Positions 45,288-53,423 of a stretch of 64,000 bases of DNA are shown in pieces. Source of the DNA: Microbacterium saperdae (GTDB lineage Bacteria > Actinomycetota > Actinomycetes > Actinomycetales > Microbacteriaceae); assembly GCF_006716345.1 (NCBI RefSeq), contig NZ_VFOX01000001.1:806001-870000 (forward strand). Reading direction: 5' to 3'. Position 1 is the stretch's first letter; the number at the start of each line of letters is the position of its first letter. The translations under genes and the position numbers were made by a program. The notes beneath the pieces are model-generated. The model was not told where the DNA came from. It saw nothing but the letters and a program-made list of their open reading frames with translations, and ran no database searches.

Positions 45288-45296
45288 ACCACGTCC
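45254..45296. terminator. bidirectional terminator overlapping the decarboxylase 3' end
   Basis: An 18-base-pair perfect stem (GGACGTGGTTCACCGCCC at 45254-45271, complement at 45279-45296) with a 7-base loop lies between the convergent decarboxylase and sulfatase genes. It includes the last codons and stop of the decarboxylase, so termination and the C-terminal sequence are linked. Confidence 0.85.
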
Positions 45297-45298
45297 GC

Positions 45299-47602
45299 TC
45301 AGTTCGTGTACTTCACGTCGACGGTCTTGATCTCACCGTCGAACGGGAACGGTGCACGGTCGAAGTAGTCGAGGGAAACTGATCCGCCGAGGCAGATGCC
45401 GATGTCGAGGCAGTCGTTGGCGCTGAACAGGCCGGGTGCGCTGACCGGGACGATCCCTGTTGCGATCTCCTCGCCGTCGACCGAGATGGCGATGCTGAGT
45501 GCGCCGCCGGGCTGGGGATCGAGATACTTCGTTTCGACGATGACCTCGGCGCGGCCTGCGGCCAGTCGCTCACGGGACCGGATCTTGGTGCGCTTGACGA
45601 TGAAGAGATTGTGTTCGTACCAGAGATATCCGTCGTCCAGGTAGCAGGTGAGCCCGCCGCCCGCGCCCCCCAGGGCGTAGAGCACGCCGCTCGCGTTCTC
45701 GGGCACTACGGCGTCGATGGTCACCGTGTTCGCCCGGTTGCCGAGCTGTGGCGCGACGACCTCGGGCATCCGGCGGAGATCTCCGGTGAAGTTCCAGCTT
45801 CGGTACGGCGTCGAGATCCGCAGTTCTGGATGATAGATCGGGATCCAGAGTGCGCCGCCGATCGGGAAGACGCTGTTCTTGGCGGCCTCGATGGTGAAGA
45901 GCTCCTTCATCTGGGCGAGTTTCTCGGGATGGGAGTCCGCGACATCGTTCGCCTGGGTCCAGTCCTCTGCGAGGTGGTACAGCTCCCAGGAATCGTGGTC
46001 GGGTGTCCAGTCTGCGATGCCTTCCGGCACGCCGGGTACCCAGGGCGCCCTGGGCCCGAAAGCCGACGCCATCCAGCCGTCGTGGTAGATCGCCCGGCTG
46101 CCCATGATCTCGAAGTACTGCGTGAGGTGCGTTTCCTCGGCGTCGGCATCCGTGAACGCCTCCGCGAAACTGGAACCATCGATAGGGTCCTGTGGGATAC
46201 CGTTCACGACGCGTGGCGGGCTGATGCCGAGGAGATCGTAGATCGTCGGCACGATGTCGGTGCAGTGCACGAACTGAGCGCGCGGTGCGGGATCCGGGGC
46301 GATCCTCGCCGGCCAACGGACCGCCATGGGGTTGCGTGTGCCGCCGAGGTGCGAGGCGAGCAGCTTCATACCTTTATAGGGCGTGCTGCCCGCCCACGCC
46401 CACCCTGCGTGATACATGTTGTCGGACTTCGGCGTCCCGAGCACCTCCACACCTCCCATCTCGTTCATCGCCTGGATGTGCATCGGGACGGTGGAGGGGA
46501 TGCCGTTCTGGGCGAGCAGTTCGCTGATGGTGCCGTTCTGCCCTTCACCTGATGAGCCGTTGTCGCCCCAGATGTACATGATCAGAGTGTTGTCGCCGTA
46601 ACCGAGGTGCTCGATCTCGTCGACCACACGGCCGGCCTGCACATCGGCGTGCTCGGCGAAACCCGCAGCAAGCTCCATCAACCGGGTCTGGAACTCGCGC
46701 TCGTCCTCGGGGATGTCGTCCCAGGCGGGCATGCGCGGGTCGCGGTCCGTGAGGGTGGAGTCGCCGGGAATCCAGCCCTTCTCCTTCGCCTGCTCGAACA
46801 CGAGCTCCCGGTACTCATCCCAGCCGCCGTCGAACCGGCCTGCGTACTTGTCGGCCCATTCCTTCATGATGTGATGCGGACCGTGGATGGCCCCGGGCGC
46901 CCAATACATGAAGAAGGGCTTCTCGGGGGAGAGCGCGCGGTGATTGCGGAGCCAGCCGATCGCGTCGTCGGCCAGGTCCTCACTGAGGTGATAGCCGTCC
47001 TCGGGAGTTCTCGGGGGCAACACGCTCGTGGTGTTGCGTACCAGGTTGGGCTCGTACTGCGACGCCTCGCCTGCGAGGAAGCCATAGAAGTACTCGAAGC
47101 CGATGCTCGTCGGCCAGTTGTGGAACGGACCCGTCACACCGGTCTCGATCGCCGGGGTGTTGTGCCACTTTCCGAAAGCCGCCGTCGCATAGCCGTAGTC
47201 CTTGAGCACCTCCGGAGCGAGGGCGCTCGACTTCGGTATCTCTCCCGCATAGCCATCCCAGTCGTTCGCCAGCTCGGCGATCTGTCCGTTGCCGATGCGG
47301 TGGTGGTTGCGGCCGGTGAGCAGTGATGCCCGTGTCGGTGAACACATCGCGGTCGTGTGGAACCGATTGAACCCGATTCCCTCGTCGATGACACGGGACA
47401 GGGTATCGGTCGCGACCGCGCCCCCGAATGTGTCGGGCAGGCCCGGCCCTGCGTCGTCCATCAGGATGATGAGGATGTTCGGAGCATCATCCGGAAGCCG
47501 CGAAGGCGCGACCCGCTGTTGATACACCGATTCCTGCATGGTGCGCCCGGCGACGCTCGCGGTCGGCGTCGGAGGGAAAGGGAGTACGTCCTGCGGGTTC
47601 AC
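45299..47602 (-). CDS. arylsulfatase (type I, formylglycine-dependent)
   Basis: Arylsulfatases hydrolyse sulfate esters with a Cys-derived formylglycine. Of 767 residues from GTG 47602, the metal Asp pair LMDDAG is near 49-50 and the active-site CSPTRASLLTG begins at Cys87, matching the Cx(P)xR sulfatase signature exactly. GKWH near residue 145, a WGDNGSSGEGQNG metal-binding strand and the YKGMKL segment follow. The C-terminal 200 residues are a beta-rich extension seen in large arylsulfatases of this subgroup. There is no signal peptide. The start is uncertain (GTG 47653 or 47602, neither with a good ribosome site). No formylglycine-generating enzyme gene is in the window. A 19-base palindrome lies 103 bases upstream. 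Confidence 0.9.
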   Translation of the reverse strand: MNPQDVLPFPPTPTASVAGRTMQESVYQQRVAPSRLPDDAPNILIILMDDAGPGLPDTFGGAVATDTLSRVIDEGIGFNRFHTTAMCSPTRASLLTGRNHHRIGNGQIAELANDWDGYAGEIPKSSALAPEVLKDYGYATAAFGKWHNTPAIETGVTGPFHNWPTSIGFEYFYGFLAGEASQYEPNLVRNTTSVLPPRTPEDGYHLSEDLADDAIGWLRNHRALSPEKPFFMYWAPGAIHGPHHIMKEWADKYAGRFDGGWDEYRELVFEQAKEKGWIPGDSTLTDRDPRMPAWDDIPEDEREFQTRLMELAAGFAEHADVQAGRVVDEIEHLGYGDNTLIMYIWGDNGSSGEGQNGTISELLAQNGIPSTVPMHIQAMNEMGGVEVLGTPKSDNMYHAGWAWAGSTPYKGMKLLASHLGGTRNPMAVRWPARIAPDPAPRAQFVHCTDIVPTIYDLLGISPPRVVNGIPQDPIDGSSFAEAFTDADAEETHLTQYFEIMGSRAIYHDGWMASAFGPRAPWVPGVPEGIADWTPDHDSWELYHLAEDWTQANDVADSHPEKLAQMKELFTIEAAKNSVFPIGGALWIPIYHPELRISTPYRSWNFTGDLRRMPEVVAPQLGNRANTVTIDAVVPENASGVLYALGGAGGGLTCYLDDGYLWYEHNLFIVKRTKIRSRERLAAGRAEVIVETKYLDPQPGGALSIAISVDGEEIATGIVPVSAPGLFSANDCLDIGICLGGSVSLDYFDRAPFPFDGEIKTVDVKYTN

Positions 47603-47704
47603 GATATGCAGCCACCTTCGTCTGGGGAACGTCGCGACCGGCAGAAGGCGCACGCGACAGCGGAACCCCTCACACTAGGAGCGACCGCCGGCGGCTGCCG
47701 TGGC

Positions 47705-47723
47705 CTCATCCTCTTCGGATGAG
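47705..47723. promoter_or_regulatory. palindrome CTCATCC-N5-GGATGAG, copy 1
   Basis: A 19-base dyad upstream of the sulfatase gene (7-base arms, spacer TCTTC). The same arms with the same 5-base spacer recur at 48775-48793 between the two AraC genes. Its place fits an operator of the sulfatase. Confidence 0.6.
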
Positions 47724-47803
47724 ACACAGGTGTCGAAGCTGATCATCGTGCTGCCACCACGACAGTCCACGGCGGCGGCGCAGAGTCGTGCACGACCTCC
47801 GAG

Positions 47804-48706
47804 TCAACGTGGCTCGTGGGCGATACGGCGAAGAGCCTTCGGGGTGGTGCGATACACCTCATCGAGTGCACGGCGGAGACTCATCGGTGAACGAAAACCT
47901 GCATGTTCGGCGATCTCACCGATCGTCAGCGGGCGGTAGCGGTCGTCGGTGAGCAACGAGTGCGCGAGACGTGTTCGGTGACGGCGGATCTCCCTCGCGA
48001 TGCTACTGCCGCTTTCGGCGTAGGAGATTTGGAGGGTACGCAGCGCAACTCCGACTTCTTCGGCCACAAGCGCGGGTGTGAGGTTCGGGTCGCGGCATTG
48101 CTGGCTGATCACGGCATCAGCTCGATCGCATAGCCGCTCAGCCAGCGGGTGGGTTGAATTCAACGCTGTGCGGTCAAGAACCACCGCCGCGCACATCTCC
48201 GTCACCAACTGGCTGATCGCGTATCCCTCGATGTTCGACGTCTCCGCGTCAGTGGCAAGCGCCCCTTCGACGAATTGTTCAACGGACCGGTCGAGAACGC
48301 GACGCTCTGTGAACCTCATCGGATGCGGGGGGAAGTCCGGTGCCATCGTGACGACTCGATCGCGGGGCGCCAGTAGCAGCAGTACCCTCCAGTTCCCGGA
48401 GCAGCGGAAGCTGGGCACCTTCCCGAATTGAGTCAGGACGAGGGAACTCGCGACCTCTACCTCGCGCCACGGTTCCGGCCATGCCCGCTTCTGTGTGGCC
48501 CTGCTGGATATGCACAGCAGCAACGCATGATCCGGGTGAGCGGTCGCCGTGTCAATGGAGAACTCGATCGGAGAGTCGCCTTCGATACGCAGAAGAACGA
48601 CGTCGCCTGTTTTGCGAGCGCGAGCTCGCCGAGGAGTGCTTCGGCGCGCCTGCACGCCATGAAGTGCAAGGTCTATGGGGTGATGCTCGGGTGCGGGCTG
48701 CTTCAC
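47804..48706 (-). CDS. AraC-family transcriptional regulator
   Basis: A 300-residue AraC-type regulator. The N-terminal 180 residues are a ligand domain of the AraC-binding-like type (no clear cupin motif), and residues about 195-295 form two HTH motifs: LTPALVAEEVGVALRTLQ (first) and LTIGEIAEHAGFRSPMSLRRAL (second), ending YRTTPKALRRI. It is encoded upstream of the arylsulfatase on the same strand, 200 bases apart, and may activate it. Divergent from the second AraC gene. Confidence 0.87.
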   Translation of the reverse strand: MKQPAPEHHPIDLALHGVQARRSTPRRARARKTGDVVLLRIEGDSPIEFSIDTATAHPDHALLLCISSRATQKRAWPEPWREVEVASSLVLTQFGKVPSFRCSGNWRVLLLLAPRDRVVTMAPDFPPHPMRFTERRVLDRSVEQFVEGALATDAETSNIEGYAISQLVTEMCAAVVLDRTALNSTHPLAERLCDRADAVISQQCRDPNLTPALVAEEVGVALRTLQISYAESGSSIAREIRRHRTRLAHSLLTDDRYRPLTIGEIAEHAGFRSPMSLRRALDEVYRTTPKALRRIAHEPR

Positions 48707-48774
48707 GTCTCTCCGACTCGCGACTAGAGGGGATCATCGAAATCATGTCTTGCGGGTGCATGCGACAGGCCCAT

Positions 48775-48793
48775 CTCATCCTTGAAGGATGAG
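48775..48793. promoter_or_regulatory. palindrome CTCATCC-N5-GGATGAG, copy 2
   Basis: A 19-base dyad (spacer TTGAA; in fact 9-base arms CTCATCCTT / AAGGATGAG) between the divergent AraC genes: 69 bases from the 48706 start and 78 bases from 48871. Both copies are followed by AC on the plus strand. Confidence 0.6.
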
Positions 48794-48870
48794 ACGGGCT
48801 GAGTAGCTCCGGTGCGTCTCGGTACCTTTCGAGAACAGATCGGTCAATGGCTATCCGGGGAGGGACGCCG

Positions 48871-49719
48871 ATGACGGAGGTGCTGAAGCGCAGCCTCAAA
48901 CACGGTTGGAGCTACGACGCTCAACCGCACGTCTACGAATATGACGAGACAGCGAGCGACGAGTTCGGGTTCGCCCGGTTGTGGAGCGGTGGGATGAGCA
49001 CCGTCCTCCAGAGCCGCGAAGGAATCGTCCATGTCGCTGTGATCGTCGAAGGATCCGCGGAGGTGATGGTCGACGGCAGCAACGTCCAGATCGAGACGGG
49101 TCAGATCATTCTGCTCGACGGTGACTGCGAACTTCATGCCCACTCGCCGAAGCCATGGGCGCGTTACGGCTGGTTCTTCCGCAACAGCATCCTTCGGGGA
49201 CGGGAGTATCGCCCCCTCCTGGGTGAGCCGCGTTCGATCACGCGCGAGTCGCTCCTCGCCATGACCTCTGTCGCCAACACGTCGCTCGACGCGAACCGAG
49301 CCGGGGTGAAGCCGTCCATCCATACGCGGATCGCCATGGAGCATCTTGCTGCCGCTGCAGCCTATGATCATTCAGCCCGCCTGCGCACTGATCCTGTTCA
49401 CAGAGACGGCCTTTTCCTTGCCGCGCAGAGCCTCATCTCCGAGCGGTTTCGCGACCCGGCGCTGACCGTCGAGGTGTTGAGCAGAGACCTCGCCGTGAGC
49501 GCCAGCTCGCTGCATCGCGCCTATCAGCCGATGGGCACGAGCCCGCGGAGAGAGATCGAGCGTCATCGCGTCGCGGAAAGTCTGCGCCGGCTCGCGCTGG
49601 ACGTCGGGACTGGCGCTCCCCCGATGGTCGACATCGCCGCCGAGTCCGGATTCACCTCGGTCGTCACGATGCGGCGTTCGCTCACGAGGGCAGGACACCG
49701 CTCGCCACGCGGGTACTGA
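48871..49719 (+). CDS. AraC-family transcriptional regulator with cupin-like sensor
   Basis: A 282-residue AraC regulator. The N-terminal half is cupin-like: VHVAVIVEGSAEVMVDGSNVQIETGQIILLDGDCEL (about residues 58-92; key IVEGSAEVMVDG and GQIILLDGD). The C-terminal HTH pair reads LTVEVLSRDLAVSASSLHRAY and VDIAAESGFTSVVTMRR. ATG 48871 has GGGAGGG at an ideal spacing of 6 bases; the ATG at 48847 has none. It faces the other AraC gene, and the shared palindrome between them suggests autoregulation or cross-regulation. Confidence 0.87.
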   Translation: MTEVLKRSLKHGWSYDAQPHVYEYDETASDEFGFARLWSGGMSTVLQSREGIVHVAVIVEGSAEVMVDGSNVQIETGQIILLDGDCELHAHSPKPWARYGWFFRNSILRGREYRPLLGEPRSITRESLLAMTSVANTSLDANRAGVKPSIHTRIAMEHLAAAAAYDHSARLRTDPVHRDGLFLAAQSLISERFRDPALTVEVLSRDLAVSASSLHRAYQPMGTSPRREIERHRVAESLRRLALDVGTGAPPMVDIAAESGFTSVVTMRRSLTRAGHRSPRGY

Positions 49720-49921
49720 CCGATCCCACGCTCGTCGCTGCCTCACGGCTCGAGGACGTCGACAGCGCATTTCGTGTCACGCAGAACCTCTTTGTCGCAG
49801 ATGCGGCCCACGCTCTTCAGCCGGGAATGCCGTGTCGAGAAACTGGCACTGCTTCACCACCCGCCGCTGAGAAGCCGCGGTGGAGCAGCACCCGAATCCG
49901 TGACGAAAGGCAACCAGCGCT

Positions 49922-51238
49922 GTGAACGATTCACCCTCCGAGTCCACGAGCGACGACACCCAGGCGACCACGAAAGCGGGACTCTCCCGTCGCGTCGTGG
50001 TCCAAGGTGCGGCGTGGAGCATCCCTGTCATCGCGCTCGCTGTCGCCACACCTCTCGCGGCCGCCTCCGGAGCCGCCGCTCTGAGCTTCACTCTTCCCAC
50101 CTACGCCGGGACCGCCTGCACGGAGATCACAAACGTCCAAGCCGCCCTCACGAACTCGTCCGGTGCGCCGGACCCCGGTAAGCCGGTCACGGTCACCCTC
50201 TCCGACGGCTACACGTTCGCCGACGGGTCCACGACCTACACCGGAACGACCGACGCGAGCGGCAAGGCCACGCTGCCCGCTGTTCGAGTGCCGGCGACCG
50301 GAGGTGCTGCGTCCTTCGTCGCAGCCGCCGGCGCTATCAATGCATCGGCTCCGGTGACGGCGCCCAAGGTCACGGTGGCATTCCGACGCAGCATGACCAC
50401 GGGTCAGGTTCTCAGCTTTCCCACCGTGCCCCCCGGTTCCACCGCAATCGGCGACACGTTGTTCCTGAGTCCGGATGGCGACTTGCGGTGGGGCGACCTG
50501 CTCCTCGCTACTGGCGTGACATCTGCCGGAGTGCCCGCACGGCTGTCGCTCGATGACATAGTCGTGCCGTTCATCTCGTCATCGGGCGTCGCGAGCCGGT
50601 GGCGGTCCGCCACCGGCCAGGTCCAGACCTTTCCGAACGTGCCAGCCGGGTCCGTCGCGATCGGTGATACGACTTTCCAGGCGCCCAACGGTGATCTGTG
50701 GATGGGAGACGTACGCTTTGCGACCGGCGCCCTGTCTGTGGGAGTGCCTTTCCGAAGCACAGCGAACGACTCATACACATCGTTCGTCTCGTCGTCCGGG
50801 ATCGCGAGCCGGTGGCAGGCTAGCACCAACCAGACCATTACGTTCCCGAACGTTCCCGTGGGCTCCATCGCGATCGGCGACAACGCCTTCCAAGCGCCCA
50901 ACGGCGACCTGTGGTTTGGTAACACCCTCGTTGCTACCGGAGTCATCGCGGCGAGTGTCCCTGCGCGAACGAGCGATAACGTGGCGTACATCTCGTACAT
51001 CTCCTCGTCGGGCGTCGCGAGTCGCTGGCGGAGTGATCCCACTCAGACCATCACGTTCCCGAATGTTCCGTCAGACGCGATCCCCGTCGGTGACAACTCC
51101 TTCCTCACCCCGGCCGGCGACCTTTGGTTGGGGAACTTCCTCGTTGCAACGGAAGTCTCGTCCGCGGGAGTTCCGTCGCGGGTTTCCAGTAACGACGCCT
51201 TCACCCCGTACGTGGTCGCCCCAACGTGTGCGTGGTGA
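49922..51238 (+). CDS. Tat-exported surface protein with four 71-residue repeats
   Basis: A 438-residue exported protein of unknown function. Residues about 20-48 hold a twin-arginine signal (SRRVVVQGAAWSIPVIALAV, cleaved near PLAAAS). A Thr/Ala-rich Ig-like or big-domain section (about 50-150) follows, then four tandem repeats of 71 residues with core patterns FPNVPxGSxAIGDxxFxxPxGDLWxGD and SSSGVASRWR. Repeat sequence identity is high in places. No catalytic motif is seen. The signal closely resembles that of the protein at 52426. The GTG start has AAAGG 11 bases upstream. Likely an adhesin or cell-surface structural protein. Confidence 0.75.
   Translation: MNDSPSESTSDDTQATTKAGLSRRVVVQGAAWSIPVIALAVATPLAAASGAAALSFTLPTYAGTACTEITNVQAALTNSSGAPDPGKPVTVTLSDGYTFADGSTTYTGTTDASGKATLPAVRVPATGGAASFVAAAGAINASAPVTAPKVTVAFRRSMTTGQVLSFPTVPPGSTAIGDTLFLSPDGDLRWGDLLLATGVTSAGVPARLSLDDIVVPFISSSGVASRWRSATGQVQTFPNVPAGSVAIGDTTFQAPNGDLWMGDVRFATGALSVGVPFRSTANDSYTSFVSSSGIASRWQASTNQTITFPNVPVGSIAIGDNAFQAPNGDLWFGNTLVATGVIAASVPARTSDNVAYISYISSSGVASRWRSDPTQTITFPNVPSDAIPVGDNSFLTPAGDLWLGNFLVATEVSSAGVPSRVSSNDAFTPYVVAPTCAW
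50384..51236 (+). repeat. four 213-base coding repeats
   Basis: The TTFPNVP-type codons recur at about 50414, 50627, 50840 and 51053, exactly 213 bases apart, so each unit adds 71 codons. The units have diverged in sequence but not in length. Confidence 0.9.
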
Positions 51239-51270
51239 TGCTCGCCGGTCCCGAATGACCGGCTAGAGCG

Positions 51271-51331
51271 GCGAGGACCTCCGGGAACGATGTTCGGCCC
51301 CCAGCCGGACTCTCTTCCTGGAGGTCCTCGC
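51271..51331 (+). terminator. long inverted repeat downstream of the repeat protein
   Basis: GCGAGGACCTCC (51271-51282) pairs with GGAGGTCCTCGC (51320-51331), a 12-base stem with a 37-base loop. A smaller dyad, GCCGGT-N8-ACCGGC (51244-51263), precedes it. Together they probably end transcription of the repeat-protein gene. Confidence 0.6.
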
Positions 51332-51385
51332 AGTCGCTGGCGCCAGGCGTGCCGGAAGGCGCGACACCGACGGGAGGGGAGATCC

Positions 51386-51682
51386 GTGAGCGGTGCAGAC
51401 GGCTTCGACGATGCCTTCCGCTTCAGCAATAACGGCGCACGTTCTGCGAAGGACGGGAGCGGCCTGAAACGGAGCACATATGTGCCACCTCAGCGTCCGG
51501 CGACGGTGGAATCACGCAAGGAGCGGCGACGACGCCGCCGGCAGAGACGGCAGCTGCAACGCGTCTATCGTGCCCACCGCCCTGAGCGCCGCTGGACAGC
51601 TCGGTTGAAACGAATCGCATTGGTTCTGATCCTCGTGCTCGGTCCGCTCTTCTTTGCGTACGTCCTCTTCATCTATAAGTGA
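51386..51682 (+). CDS. small basic membrane-anchored protein
   Basis: A 98-residue protein with a polar N-terminus, a very basic middle (RKERRRRRRQRRQLQRVYR) and a C-terminal transmembrane helix (IALVLILVLGPLFFAYVLF). GTG 51386 has the ideal GGGAGGGGAG ribosome site; the frame from 51290 has none. No family recognised. It may be a DNA- or wall-binding membrane anchor; it stands in the surface-protein cluster. Confidence 0.6.
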   Translation: MSGADGFDDAFRFSNNGARSAKDGSGLKRSTYVPPQRPATVESRKERRRRRRQRRQLQRVYRAHRPERRWTARLKRIALVLILVLGPLFFAYVLFIYK

Positions 51683-51788
51683 GCCGTGGTCTCGCACACC
51701 CGGGCCAGTAGTGCAGGACGCGACTGTGGCTCACCGACTACCCGTACCTGTTCCGAACCAGGTCGCGCTCTGAAACGAAAGGTCCCTC

Positions 51789-52001
51789 ATGCGTGTCCCC
51801 ACACAGGAGACGGTCACGGTGTCAGTGGTCATCAGAGACCAGCGCGGATTCACCCACATCTACGAGGACTTCGTCACACGCCCAGAGGCGGCTCAACGGG
51901 CTCTCCAGGCCTTGGCCGCGGAATCCGTTCCTACAGTCCCCAACGATCCGTCCGGCGATGTGAGTAAACAGGCCCCGAACGCGCAGAGGGTCCCGCGATG
52001 A
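51789..52001 (+). CDS. small hypothetical protein, surface cluster
   Basis: A 70-residue soluble protein (VSVVIRDQRGFTHIYEDFVTRPEAA) of unknown family. AAAGG lies 6 bases upstream of the ATG. Its stop overlaps the next gene by 4 bases (ATGA), so it is cotranslated with the membrane protein that follows. Confidence 0.55.
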   Translation: MRVPTQETVTVSVVIRDQRGFTHIYEDFVTRPEAAQRALQALAAESVPTVPNDPSGDVSKQAPNAQRVPR

Positions 52002-52426
52002 CAACGCGTCGCATGGTCGAGATCTTGATCTCGCAGGCGTTTCCATCCGAGGTAGTGCAACCGGATGCTGCTCAGACACTGGTCGCGATCGGTGTCGTTG
52101 CGCTGCTTGTGGCCGTGGCCGCCGGAGCAGTATTGGCTGTGGTGCGAGCGGCCCGCCTGCAGCTTTCGTCGGAGTGGCGCTGGATGCTGGCCGGAACCTG
52201 GGGCGTGTGCACGCTCGGTTCTGCCATCGCGGCCACCTCAACCTCACAATGGGCCGCCACGATCGCTGCAGCCGTCTCACTTCCTTTGCTGCTGCTGTTG
52301 AGCAGCACTGCGCCGGTGCGCTTGTTCCTCGCGGATGCCGGCGTTGCTGCGAACGATCGAGACACTCCCACCAAGACCACGCCGCGCAGCGAGTCTGTCG
52401 CGAGCGATCGAAAGGACCACAATTGA
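51998..52426 (+). CDS. membrane protein, surface cluster
   Basis: A 142-residue protein with three hydrophobic segments (about residues 27-48, 62-80 and 84-101) and a polar tail. No family recognised. It overlaps the gene before it by 4 bases and the next start by one base (TGATG), forming a tight three-gene run with the Tat-exported protein; it may help its localisation. Confidence 0.6.
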   Translation: MTTRRMVEILISQAFPSEVVQPDAAQTLVAIGVVALLVAVAAGAVLAVVRAARLQLSSEWRWMLAGTWGVCTLGSAIAATSTSQWAATIAAAVSLPLLLLLSSTAPVRLFLADAGVAANDRDTPTKTTPRSESVASDRKDHN

Positions 52427-53313
52427 TGAACTCGAATGCCCCGCTCACCAAGGATCGAGCAGGGATCGACCGGCGAACAGTGCTCCGGGCATCGGTGTGG
52501 AGTGCGCCGGTCATCGCCGTGGCCGTCGCCACTCCGCTCGCGGCCGCCTCGATGGAGCAGCCTGCACTCACGTTCGAGGTCAGCCCGCTCGTTGACGTGG
52601 ATGCCCCGTACGGCACCCGCTCCTTGCGCCTCTCCAACCCGAGCTCGACCGATTTCACCGGACCTCTCACCTTCCGAATGCCTGCGATGAGCGAGGCGAC
52701 GCCATTCCTGATCCCTGGTGCGGTGCACAGCGGAGACGGCAACGACGACATCTGGACGATCCCTTCGATCACCGTTCCGGCGGGCGAGACGGTCATGCTC
52801 GACGTCGCCTGGCCTGGCCCGTTCCCCCTTGCGCCCGAGGCGCAGTCCCTCACCGTCGTTACTGACCCTGCACGCGGAACCATCACCACCACCGGAAACA
52901 CGGAGATCACATCCCCCTATCAGTACCTCTGGGCGGCAGTGACGCCTGGCGGCGATGGATCCCCGGCAGGGACGACCTCGATCTTCATCGGCAACACGAC
53001 CGAGACGCCGTATGGCACCCCGGTTTCGCCGCGTTTGCCCCTCTGGACGCTCCCTGTGGTGGCCGCCGTACCGTTGTCCGTGAATGGCACGAGGTACCCG
53101 GGGGTCAAGACTCTGGAGAACAACCAGCTGCTCGTGGCCTATCCCGACATCCCTGTCGCTGTCGAAGCGCGCACCGGCAAGCAGCTGTTCACGCTTCTCT
53201 GGGGGGCGGGCGGCGTCGGGGTCAACGGGCAGCAGCACAGAGCGCTCATCTCGATGGGAGGCCTGTCTGTCCTCGGCGACATCCTGATTCACTCCAGACA
53301 CCGCGCTGTATGA
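52426..53313 (+). CDS. Tat-exported hypothetical protein
   Basis: A 295-residue protein with a twin-arginine signal (DRRTVLRASVWSAPVIAVAV, cleaved near PLAAAS) nearly the same as that of the 49922 protein. The mature part is beta-rich with an Ig-like first section (TFEVSPLVDVDAPYG, then ITVPAGETVMLDVAW) and a second part with no known motif. The signal-like arrangement, with SxPVIAxAVATPLAAAS, is often seen in actinobacterial surface proteins. AAAGGA precedes the ATG. Function unknown. Confidence 0.65.
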   Translation: MNSNAPLTKDRAGIDRRTVLRASVWSAPVIAVAVATPLAAASMEQPALTFEVSPLVDVDAPYGTRSLRLSNPSSTDFTGPLTFRMPAMSEATPFLIPGAVHSGDGNDDIWTIPSITVPAGETVMLDVAWPGPFPLAPEAQSLTVVTDPARGTITTTGNTEITSPYQYLWAAVTPGGDGSPAGTTSIFIGNTTETPYGTPVSPRLPLWTLPVVAAVPLSVNGTRYPGVKTLENNQLLVAYPDIPVAVEARTGKQLFTLLWGAGGVGVNGQQHRALISMGGLSVLGDILIHSRHRAV

Positions 53314-53423
53314 GCCTCCTCTTTCGGTGATATCGCCAGCCGCTACTCATCAGGGAGGCGCCCAACAGCGGCTGCCACCGCGTCGACCCTCCCGGGCTCT
53401 GTTCGCACCCTAGGATTGCTCCG

